A DNA stretch of 64,000 bases from Rhizomys pruinosus (Eukaryota > Chordata > Mammalia > Rodentia > Spalacidae). Of this stretch, positions 55,990 through 64,000 are shown one piece after another (within the stretch, counting starts at the first letter, position 1; every line of letters starts with the position of its first letter). The stretch lies in contig VZQC01010587.1 of the NCBI GenBank assembly GCA_009823505.1, forward strand, positions 358,874 through 422,873, read 5' to 3'. A program made the position numbers and the translations under genes. The notes below the pieces were generated by a model. The model was not told the origin of the DNA. It searched no databases and saw only the letters and a list, made by a program, of their open reading frames with translations.

Positions 55990-56520
55990 TATATAACATA
56001 AATCACAGCAGCAGAAAAGAGAACCTTCCCTTTGAGTTAATGGTCAGGGTAGTCTAAAAGACTCCCAAAATAGTAAAACCTTATCACCACAGCCCTTGAG
56101 TGTCTCCCAGCACTTGAAGGTAAGACACAGAGGACTTGGAACTTTTGAGCTAGAACTAACCTGGAAGCCTCCTCCCTGAACACTAGCGCTCATGTTATCA
56201 GAAGATGCTATGCAAGCTGCCATGGGAGAAAACGAATCAATGGTCCTACCCAGCTGTAAAGCCTATAAAGCACAATAATATCTGTCCTGGAAAACTATCT
56301 ATTGGTGCAGCAGTGGCACTTTTATCTTGGGGTAACCAACAGTGGTATAACTGGACTTGAGCCTCATTCATGTGGAGAAAATCCATACATGGTACTGCAA
56401 ACATAACTGTGCTCACATGGTTGTAGATGTCACAGACCCTAGAGAAGATCTGGTGAAATTCAGAAAGTAAGTGACTATAAGACACACACTAAACAAGGTG
56501 GCAGCATCCCATGGGCCAGG
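55990..56520. repeat. Unclassified interspersed repeat, copy 2
   Basis: Partner of 53340-53640: 'cctggaagcctcctccctga', 'ctcatgttatcagaagatgc', 'ctattggtgcagcagtggca', 'gggtaaccaacagtgg' and 'ctggacttgagcc'. The ORF 56246-56485 (-) lies inside it and is not called. Confidence 0.5.
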
Positions 56521-57530
56521 TTCCTAGGCTGAGCAAGAGAAGCAGATGAAAGTGGGCTGAGCATTCATTTCTCTCAGCTTCTTCACTCTGCTGCCTCCCT
56601 GTCCTCCCCACCATGATGGACAGTGCCCAAATCCTTCCTCCCCTAAACTGCTTCTCAGCAGTGTTTTGTCACAATGACATGAAAATTAAATAAGGCAGTG
56701 CTAATTTCATCAATCATTTGATGAGAACATATTAGAGAGCCCATTCTAAAGAATTTTGATCAATTTCATAAAGTTGGGCAGTAAAGAGTTTTCTAAAGGT
56801 TTTGTATTTTTGGAGTTGGTGACTACTACAATCACAGTTCTGGTGGCAATACAGAAAAACCAGGTAAGCAAGATTAGTTCTCACCTCCTGCTTGTGCTGA
56901 CATTTCTGCCTCTTTGAGCTACCTGTGGTTTGTTCAGTTGCACCCACAACAGCACCATGACACCAGAGAAGATGAAAGCTCAATGGACACTGACAGAGCT
57001 AGGATGTGGGCCTTATGTTTTCTGTTCCCAAAGCCAATTGTTTCATGGAAAGGAAGAGCCCTCTGATAGTGCTTTGAAAGGAGAAAGTTCCACTGTGATA
57101 GAATAACCTCCATAGAAAGATATCCATTTGGAATTTCCTGTGGCAAACTGGAGAAGTCACATCTGACAATCAAAGTCAGAAACCCACAGTACACCAGATG
57201 CACCATAATTGTTTTGGATATTTCAATCCCAGTAACTCCATTAACTGTATGTTAGTCACACAGCTTGTGTGTTAAATTACTTTGTATTATAAGGCTAATT
57301 TTAGGTTTCTATAGAACATGCTATTTTTACTCATACTTAAAATGTCAAGACTATTTTCAATACACTAAGAAACACCGTATGGATTGTTATTCACAGAAAC
57401 CAATAATTTCTTTGTAGAAGAGTTCTCTGAATATGCACCATGTTTTAGCATCACATTACCATAAAAGACAATGTAGGAGAAGAATGTGATCAGGAAGGCA
57501 AATGTGTGGAGCTCAGCCCCATTGACACGC
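56520..57530. other. No supported gene; weak plus-strand exon-like pair
   Basis: Single-copy sequence. A plus frame of about 38 codons (about 56750-56863) has a hydrophobic stretch (FVFLELVTTTITVLVAIQ) and a good donor (AACCAG|GTAAGC). An acceptor-like ttgttcag at 56937 would give a 74-bp intron and a second open block. The minus ORFs 56732-56983 and 56934-57206 overlap it. None of these has enough support. Confidence 0.3.
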
Positions 57531-57620
57531 TCATGATGCTGGGACTCCAGACATGGCACCTGACTTTTCTGAGCTTCTGTTCCATCACTTCTAAAATGGT
57601 AACAATAGCATTGTGTGTGT
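57530..57620 (+). mobile_element. MIR fragment
   Basis: 'gggactccagacatggcacc', then 'ctgagcttctgttccatcac', then 'ttctaaaatggtaacaatag' follows MIR 3' landmarks. A short (GT)n follows at 57614-57633. Confidence 0.6.
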
Positions 57621-57633
57621 GTTTGTGTGTGTG

Positions 57634-58004
57634 AAATGAAATATATAATAATCACAAAGTATTTAAGTCCATGTCTAAAACATATTAAGCATTCAAAAAA
57701 TATTGGATTTTTTTTAAGTTTCTAAGTGTTTTTCTCAGGATAATTGTTTTATTTTTGAATCACAAATATTAATGCTTTCAGTGTTAGGATGCTTTGGGGT
57801 TAAATGAGATAATCTATGCAAAAGTCTCTTGTAAAACATGAAGTGCATTTAAAAATATTAAGACATTTCTATCCCACTTCTGTTTCTCAAAGTTCAGGGA
57901 TCCTTTTAGCGAGGGTAGAAAAAGAGTAAGAGGCAGAGATGGTGGATGAACACAAGGAAACAGTGTTTTCCAGACAGCTGGGCAGTTGCTCATAGTAACT
58001 GCAC
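57634..58004. other. No gene recognised
   Basis: AT-rich single-copy sequence. The minus ORFs here extend into the L1 3' UTR and are not called. Confidence 0.55.
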
Positions 58005-58755
58005 ATGAATTCACAGCAGTGGTCGCAGCATGCACAAGTCCCAGGTAAGCTTGAGCCAGATGGAATACCATCATGGAGATGGGGAGGTAGGTAAGAAGCC
58101 AACCCTAGCTGAGGAGCTGTTGGAAATTGATGGCTGCTAAGAGATGGAGAGTCAGTGTGGTGGTTTGAATGAGAGTCCCCCATAGGCTTCAATTATTTAG
58201 ACATTTTGTTCCCAGTTGGTGGCACTGTTTGGGGAAGTCTTAGAAGGTGTGGCCATGCTGGAAGAAGTACCTCACTGGGGGCAGGCTTAGAGAGTACAAC
58301 AAGCCTTGCCAGCCTCCAGTTGCTCTCTCTTGGCTTCCTGTGCTCATTGGAAGATGTGAACCTCAGCTTTCTGCTCCAGCTCTTGCCACCATGTTCCTGC
58401 CACAACAGACTCTATTTCCCTGGAACTGTCAATCGTAAGCTCAAAAACTCTTCCTTTTATAAGTTCCCTTGGTCATGGTGGTTTTATCACAGCAACAGAA
58501 AAGTGGCTAATACAGTCAATTTTCTTTGAGGGTCCAGCACCAAGTAGGTTGACTAGATTCGATTAGATTGACTCTCACTGAAGGGCACTTTGTGTGTATG
58601 TGTGTGCGTATGTGTGTAGGTGTGTGTAAAGTGCAGCACATGAAATCAGGTGGGCATAATAATGGTAGTACAGATGGGGGAGAATTTAAATATGATCAAA
58701 ATTCATTGAATTATATGAAATTCTCAAAATTTCAATTAAATATTTTAAAAAATGG
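58005..58755 (+). mobile_element. Older (Lx-like) L1 3' UTR, split by a MaLR LTR
   Basis: 'tggtcgcagcatgcacaag', 'agatggaataccatcatgga' and 'gatggctgctaagagatgga' on the left; 'ttttctttgagggtccagca' and the end '...attatatgaaattctcaa' on the right. These are landmarks of older rodent L1 3' UTRs. The LTR at 58156-58514 interrupts it, so the LTR is younger. Confidence 0.7.
58156..58514 (+). mobile_element. Solo LTR, MaLR-like (family 1), TSD GTCAG/GTCAA
   Basis: TGTGGTGGTTTG to CTAATACA. Flanks gtcag (58151-58155) and gtcaa (58515-58519) fit a 5-bp TSD with one change. AAAAACTC stands where relatives have AATAAA, so the polyadenylation signal is lost here. Confidence 0.87.
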
Positions 58756-58759
58756 TGTT

Positions 58760-59427
58760 TTGTGATTGCCATAATAAAGTCATCAACAATCATATCAGAC
58801 ATTTTCTAAAAAAGCCTGAAGGAACAATTCTGCATGCTGAAATATGTGACTTATAATGATAAGACAATATATATTTTTACTATGGAAAAGAATATCTTCT
58901 GAATCAAAATAGTAATGATATTCTTAAAACATAATAATTTATATAATACAACCTCGCCACATGCATTAAACATTTCATCTTGTCTGTGTTGTTCAAATAA
59001 AGGCTGGATAGTGGGTGAGCAAAAATGAGGAACAACTGGGCCAGCCCAGCACTAAAATGATGTATGGTAACCAAGTTCTGAATTTGTAGGCAGTTCCTAT
59101 AAAAAATGTCCCTGGACTTATGGAAGAGTGCTTCATACCACTTCATTCTCTTTAACTTGGACTCTCTAAACTATAATAATGAATGTCAGTACCATTTATC
59201 AGACAAACTAGTGCAGCCTTCATCAGATAATGAGTGTGAAATGAGTCTATTGGCATCCTGATTTACATGTCATGTGTGCATATAGGTAAGTTTTATATAC
59301 AGTCAATTTGTTTGTGATCAATGAACTCAGTGAGACAGGAGTCTCATAATTTTTCGCCATGACTCTAACCCCTGTGTCCTGAAGGATGGAAGTGATTCTG
59401 TCTGTATGCATGTCCTTGAAGCAATAT
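58760..59427. other. No gene recognised
   Basis: AT-rich single-copy sequence. The minus ORF 58904-59146 has a Met start but no other support. Confidence 0.5.
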
Positions 59428-59432
59428 CTAAG

Positions 59433-59791
59433 TGTGGTGGCTTGAATGAGAATGTCCCCCAAAGGCTTCAAGTATTCAGACATTTTGTCCCCAGTTGGTG
59501 GCGCTGTTTTGGGAGATCTTAGAAGGTGTGGCCATGCTGGAGGAAGTACTGGGGGCAGGCTTACTGAGTTCAACAAGCCTTGCAGGCTCCAGTTGCTCTC
59601 TCTCGGCTTCCTGTGCTCATTGGAAGAGGTGAATCTCTACTCTCTGCTCCAGCCCCTACCACCACGCCTCCTGCCACAATGGACTCTTAGTTCCCTGGAA
59701 GTGTCAATTGTAAGCTCAAATAAACTCTTCCTTTGATAAGTTTCCTTGGTCATAGTGGTTTTATCACAGCAATAGAAAAGTGACTAATACA
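59433..59791 (+). mobile_element. Solo LTR, MaLR-like (family 1), perfect 5-bp TSD
   Basis: TGTGGTGGCTTG to CTAATACA with ctaag on both sides (59428-59432 and 59792-59796). It carries AATAAA in 'caaataaactcttcc'. TG...CA ends with a 5-bp TSD are the signature of integrase-mediated LTR insertion. Confidence 0.92.
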
Positions 59792-59875
59792 CTAAGTTCA
59801 ACAACATTCCTCATTTTATAGTTTAAAAGATAAAAGTCAACATGAGATTCAACAATGGGTATGAGAATTAGAGGT

Positions 59876-60106
59876 GGGGCTGGAGAGATGGCCCAGCGGT
59901 TAAGAGGGCCAAGTGCTCTTGCAGAGGACCCAGGTTTGATCCCCAGCATCCACATGGCGGCTGAGAACCGTCTTTAACTCCAGTTCCAGGAAAATCTGAC
60001 ACCGACTTCTGACCTTCGCATGGCATTGCACGACAGGGGTGCACAAACCTACATTCAGATAGTACATTCATACAAATAAAAAAATAATAAAATTGTTTAA
60101 AAAAAA
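59876..60106 (+). mobile_element. B2 SINE with TSD
   Basis: 'ggggctggagagatggccca' with B box 'ggtttgatccccagc' and an A-rich tail. gaattagaggt flanks both sides (59865-59875 and 60107-60117). Confidence 0.96.
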
Positions 60107-60117
60107 GAATTAGAGGT

Positions 60118-60267
60118 TAAGGAGAGTGCTTTAAGTCCAGTTCTGTTTAAATTACACCATTGAACATACAGCAGTAACAAAGACAGAAAGGATGAAGAAA
60201 GAAAATAAGTGTAAAAGAAGGAAGAAAAAGGAAAGGGAGGGAAGCCTGTCCATTAACATAATGCTGG
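60118..60267. other. No gene recognised; A/G-rich
   Basis: Purine-rich stretch with no supported feature. Confidence 0.5.
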
Positions 60268-60526
60268 TGGGGCTGAGACATGGCTCAGTCAGTAAAGCCT
60301 TGATCATATAAGCCCAAGTATCTGAATTCAATCCCCAGACTCTAAAGCTGGGCATGGTGTTGGACGCAGAGTAACCAGAAGGCAGAGCTAGGAGGCCACC
60401 TGGGGTCACTGGGCAGCCAGTGGAGCTGACTCCGCTCCAGGCTCAGTGAAAGACTGCCTCAAACAGTAGCCTGTAGAGAGGTTGAGAAAGACACCCAGGG
60501 TCGACCTACAGCCTCCACCCACATGT

Positions 60527-60527
<1 letters not shown>
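60268..60527 (+). mobile_element. Composite tRNA-head/B1-like SINE (B4 or ID-B1 type), diverged
   Basis: 'gggctgagacatggctcagt' and 'tgaattcaatccccagac' form a tRNA-like head. 'aaagctgggcatggtgttgg' then starts a B1-like part. This order fits the rodent B4 (ID-B1) dimeric SINE. It runs into a (CA)n tail. Confidence 0.65.

Positions 60528-60569
<42 letters not shown>
60528..60569 (+). repeat. (CA)n microsatellite
   Basis: About 21 CA units following the composite SINE. Minus-strand Val/Cys-repeat ORFs here are artefacts. Confidence 0.96.
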
Positions 60570-60573
<4 letters not shown>

Positions 60574-61918
60574 AATATGTACCCATGCAAAGAGACTAAA
60601 TAAATAATAAATAATAAACTAAATAAATAATAACAAGCAGATGAGAAGTCCTTGGTTAGAACACACGCCCCTCTCTGGTGCTGTACTGGCCCTACTGCCA
60701 GTGTCTTGAGTGACTTTGTACTCAAACAGTTTTGTTCTTCAGAATCTGACACAAATAGCCACATACAAATAAAAGTTGAATAGCTTATTCTTTGGAGCTT
60801 AATTATTCAAAACATTGAGATAAAGGCAAGAACATTCTTCTTATTTTCCTTAAGTGTCTGTACAAACATCAAAGTCTTCAAACAGTCAGATTAAAGAGGA
60901 ATAAAGAAAAGTGCTTCAAACAAACAGAAAAAGCACAAAGGAAGAATTATTGGAAAAGTATGAGAGAGCTCTAGTCTAGTTTCAGGCTCCTACAGTGTAC
61001 AGGAGAGCCCTGTGCCCCTGATCTTCATATCAGATTCTCTCCAGGCTGTGCATGTGTGGCTTTGCCTCCATTACAAACAGTAAAATAAAGGCGACAGTGT
61101 GATGTGCGGCTGTTCTCTCTGAATTGAAACATTCCAAGTCTCGGGAGATTCAAGAAGCTCATGAAACTTACAAGACTTACAAGGTCTCTGCCTGAGGTTA
61201 TACAAGCAAGGAAGCACTGCAGAGGCAGAGGGACTCGGGATGCTGCTGCCTCCAAGCCTCTGGGAGCTCCAGGGCTATCTTGATTTATAAAATTCAGAGA
61301 CTCAAACCATGAGTTTAGTTGCATCTATCTTTAACCTGCACAACAAGCTGGTCACAGAGAAGAGAAGGAGGTGGGAATATATTTTTCCAAAAGTAGGGAA
61401 AAATTACAGTCACTTAAAGACTTAATGTTCTTCGTTCTTCGTTTAGTCAGGTAAAAATCGTTTCTCAGATCTCAGCACTAATTACAGTAATTTAGCTTCT
61501 CTCATATAAGTGGGTTTCTGGGGAACTTTAATCAAAGGAGAGTGAAGCTGTACAAATACTTTGATTTTACTGTTTGTATCTTTTTTTCAGTTCTTCATAT
61601 CTATTTCCATTTGCTTTAGTTCAAGAGTGGCTGAGTTTAAAGCACTGGAGTGAGCTTTCATTATCTGTCTAAATCAAAAGGGGATTACTGTACAGTAATA
61701 AATGCCAAGGAGCAGGCGGTCCCCAGAAGAAAATTTCGCTGTGTGGGACTAATAAAACTGTATTTCCTCATCAGGTGAGATTACACAGAACAGAGGAAGG
61801 ATGGTACAGATTTGAGAGTTCTGATTCAGGATGGAGAAAAGCCCTTTATGTTAGCCACATAGGAAAACTTAAAGTAAAAGCTTAGTATATTGCAATTTCA
61901 GCCAATAATGTTTTGATA
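60570..61918. other. No gene recognised
   Basis: Single-copy sequence. The minus ORF 61025-61324 has no splice or start context that I can support. Confidence 0.5.
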
Positions 61919-61921
61919 CAT

Positions 61922-61938
61922 AGACAGACAGACAGACA

Positions 61939-61996
<58 letters not shown>
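61922..61996 (+). repeat. (GACA)n(CA)n compound microsatellite
   Basis: About four GACA units followed by about 28 CA units. Confidence 0.96.
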
Positions 61997-61997
<1 letters not shown>

Positions 61998-62264
61998 TTT
62001 GCTTGGCTTTGGAAGGATAATGGATGGGAATACACGCTTGGGTATAACCAGAGACATAATCCCTCAGTTGTCTCTCACTGGATTTCTTCTTCAAGGTTCC
62101 ACTAAGTATTCCCACCCACCAAAGCAGTCTCAAGGTATGGAGAAGCTCTAGCCCTTTGTGCATCTAGACTATGAGAGCTACATAGCCAGAATATTAGATG
62201 TATATGCTCCATTTTGAACCAGAAAAGATTATTATTGAGTGCAGAACTGCTTATTCACTTACAG
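61997..62264. other. No gene recognised
   Basis: Single-copy sequence upstream of the exon candidate at 62265. Confidence 0.5.
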
Positions 62265-62477
62265 CAGTAAAAATATGAAAGTTTCATATCTTCACATGCC
62301 TGATCCTGTTCTAAGAATAAATGAAGTGTTTTCAACAGGTCCTCTTAGCGAGATTTATTTACAGTCAAATTTTGTGCATATATTCAATGAAAATCTTTCA
62401 CCCAAATGTTATATTCTAACTGTTCCAAAAGGTGAAGAGATTAGTGAGGATGCAGAATTCAAAATTCAGTGTACCTG
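62265..62477 (+). CDS. Candidate coding exon of an unidentified plus-strand gene
   Basis: Family not recognised. A good acceptor (ctgcttattcacttacag|C) precedes 213 bp without a stop (71 codons, phase 2-2), ending at a weak donor (TACCTG|GTGATA), with a TGA only just beyond. The translation has protein-like composition: 'VSYLHMPDPVLRINEVFSTG', then 'IYLQSNFVHIFNENLSP', then 'TVPKGEEISEDAEFKIQ', as expected for a beta-rich extracellular or structural domain. No signal or membrane segment is seen. The same frame extends 9 codons upstream to an ATG (62239), so a short single-exon or retrocopy reading is also possible. No other plus-strand exon was found nearby. Confidence 0.38.
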
Positions 62478-62689
62478 GTGATATATTCCTTTTATTATAT
62501 TAATTTGAACTTCTCCTTTTTGGCTATTTCCTGCAAATGTAAATGAAGTACATTGCCATGTACTTCATAATTAAGAAAGACTCATCAATCCACTAGTTAC
62601 TTAAGAAAAATTCCTGGGAATAGCTATCATAATAGATATCAGTAAATATATAAAGTGCTTTGGAATAAATCTTAAAAAGTTGTTAACCA
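62478..62689. other. No gene recognised
   Basis: AT-rich sequence between the exon candidate and a B2. Nothing else is seen. Confidence 0.5.
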
Positions 62690-62707
62690 CCTACAGTAAG
62701 CACTTTT

Positions 62708-62931
62708 TTTTCTGTATGTGTATGAATGTACTGTCTGCATGCAAGTCTGTGCACCCGTGTAGTGCAATGCCTCGGAGGTCAGAAGAGGGTGTTGGACTCC
62801 CCTGGAACTGGAGTTTTCCTGGAACTGGAGTTCCAGACGGTTCTCGGCCACCATGTGGGTGCTGGGGATCGAACCCAGGTCCTCTGCAAGAGCGGTCGGC
62901 ACTCTTAACCACTAGGCCATCTCTCCAGCCC
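62708..62931 (-). mobile_element. B2 SINE with long TSD
   Basis: Reverse complement of a full B2. Flanks ctacagtaagcactttt (to 62707) and ctacggtaagcactttt (62932-62948) are a 17-bp TSD with one mismatch. The three ORFs over it (60-89 codons) are artefacts also seen in other B2 copies. Confidence 0.96.
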
Positions 62932-62949
62932 TACGGTAAGCACTTTTAA

Positions 62950-63493
62950 AATAAATTTGTCATAATGAAATAGAAAATTCATATGAAAAATTAATTTTTC
63001 TGCTATCTCTCCTATTCCTACAATATGTGTGTCACACAATAGTCTAGGATGAATGACTGACTACTTTATACTCCCTCCCCTCTGAGTGTGATAACTTTGG
63101 GGCGGCACAGGAGTCACTTGGGAGACCACACAGTGGACTGTGTCCTTGGCTTTTCTTTAACCTCGAATGTTTTCCATGTGCTCTTCCTCACTCCTACCAA
63201 TTCTGCCATCTCTCCCATCATAAGCATCAGTTACTGCTACCTTCCAGGCTCTGCAGCATAGCAGTATTTATACTTTTGATTTCTGTAACTGTGTGCATTT
63301 TGTTATGGTAACTTTGGAACACATCTTTCCCCTGATGGATTGTAAAATCATTTGAGTCAGAGATAACACTTTAGTAAATAATGGATGAATGGAATCCCAA
63401 ATATTACCCACAAAGCATCCAAGAAAAATGTTTCTAACTTTACAATTACCCACAATGGTAAATGACTTTTAAAGTAAACTATATTGGGTATTT
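62950..63493. other. No gene recognised
   Basis: Single-copy sequence. Nothing supported. Confidence 0.55.
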
Positions 63494-63506
63494 AAAAGCA
63501 CTTTCT

Positions 63507-63734
63507 GGGGCTGGAGAGATGACCTAGCCCTTAAGAGCACAGACCGCTCTTGCAGAGGACCCAGGTTCGATCCCCAGCACCCACATGGTGAGAACCATCT
63601 TTAACTCCAGTTCCAGGGGAATCCGACACCCTCTTCTGACCTCTGTGGCATTGCACAACATGGGTGCACAAACCTACATGCAGACAGTACATTCATACAC
63701 ATACAAAAATAATAAAATAAAATTAAAAAATTAA
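63507..63734 (+). mobile_element. B2 SINE with TSD
   Basis: 'ggggctggagagatgaccta', B box 'ggttcgatccccagc', tail with (AATAAA)-like repeats. aaaagcactttctg flanks both sides (63493-63506 and 63735-63748). Confidence 0.96.
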
Positions 63735-63749
63735 AAAAGCACTTTCTGA

Positions 63750-64000
63750 GGAGACAAATCTGTCTTCCTTTCCTGGAGTCTGGGTGTAAAGGAACATATT
63801 GCATTGTCCCCCACAACTATTGAGTTAATCAAATGAAAGATATTATAACTAGTTCTAAGCCATCAGTTGTCAATTTGTTTTTGACAAATTTTGGTCACTT
63901 TTCAGCATCAAGAATGTCAAGAATCACTCAGTCACTGTTTTTTTTTTGGGGGGGGTGGTTTTGGGATGTCATCTTCAACACTTAGAACAATGCCCATTTC
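63750..64000. other. No gene recognised
   Basis: Single-copy sequence with a T9G7 run near 63939-63956. Cut by the window end. Confidence 0.5.

Noticed and set aside
58156..59791. A provirus with LTRs at 58156 and 59433
   Set aside because: Each LTR has its own different TSD, and the sequence between them includes the right half of an unrelated L1 3' UTR.
60459..60764. 101-codon minus frame with a Cys/Val run
   Set aside because: Translation of a (CA)n microsatellite.
61869..62163. Minus frames with Val-Cys repeats
   Set aside because: Translation of the (GACA)n(CA)n microsatellite.

Overview
The window looks like nuclear DNA of a muroid rodent. It carries B1 (7SL-derived) and B2 (tRNA-derived) SINEs, rodent-type L1 LINEs with G-rich 3' UTRs, MaLR-like solo LTRs, an ERV2/IAP-like betaretroviral fragment and old MIR elements. 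The B2 copies end in a tail (tacattcatacaca-like) that I do not recognise from mouse or rat, so the genus stays open. Two single N bases (5857 and 35194) and long homopolymers suggest a draft assembly. There is no complete, recognisable protein-coding gene and no functional RNA gene. By my interval sums, somewhat under half of the window is L1.

Layout. 1-560 is the 3' end of an L1 with a long tail. 1.9-6.9 kb holds decayed L1, a CpG-rich block (2.6-3.5 kb) with a possible small spliced transcript, a B1 and non-repeat sequence. 7.5-14.9 kb is one nearly complete minus-strand L1 flanked by a 14-bp target-site duplication (TSD). 15-30 kb is mostly single-copy sequence with scattered SINEs, a MaLR LTR, MIRs and a tRNA-Val half. 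Several short open segments here, bounded by splice signals on the minus strand, look like exons of an unidentified gene. 30-52.4 kb is an L1 cluster whose pieces alternate in orientation, with an ERV fragment inside one L1 and an LTR-LTR element at 39.9-40.8 kb. 52.5-56.5 kb holds another LTR, another long-tail L1 3' end, an older L1 and two copies of an unclassified repeat. 56.5-64 kb is mostly single-copy with MaLR LTRs, B2s, microsatellites and one plus-strand exon candidate (62265-62477).

The most useful observations are: an L1 lineage whose post-ORF2 region is about 2.2-2.3 kb and seen in four copies; an L1 5' UTR made of about 85-bp tandem monomers; a compact LTR pair with a 48-bp interior and a shared 5-bp TSD; the minus-strand exon chain at 17-22 kb; and the CpG block at 2.6-3.5 kb. 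All coding calls rest on open frames and splice signals only; no homology search was possible.
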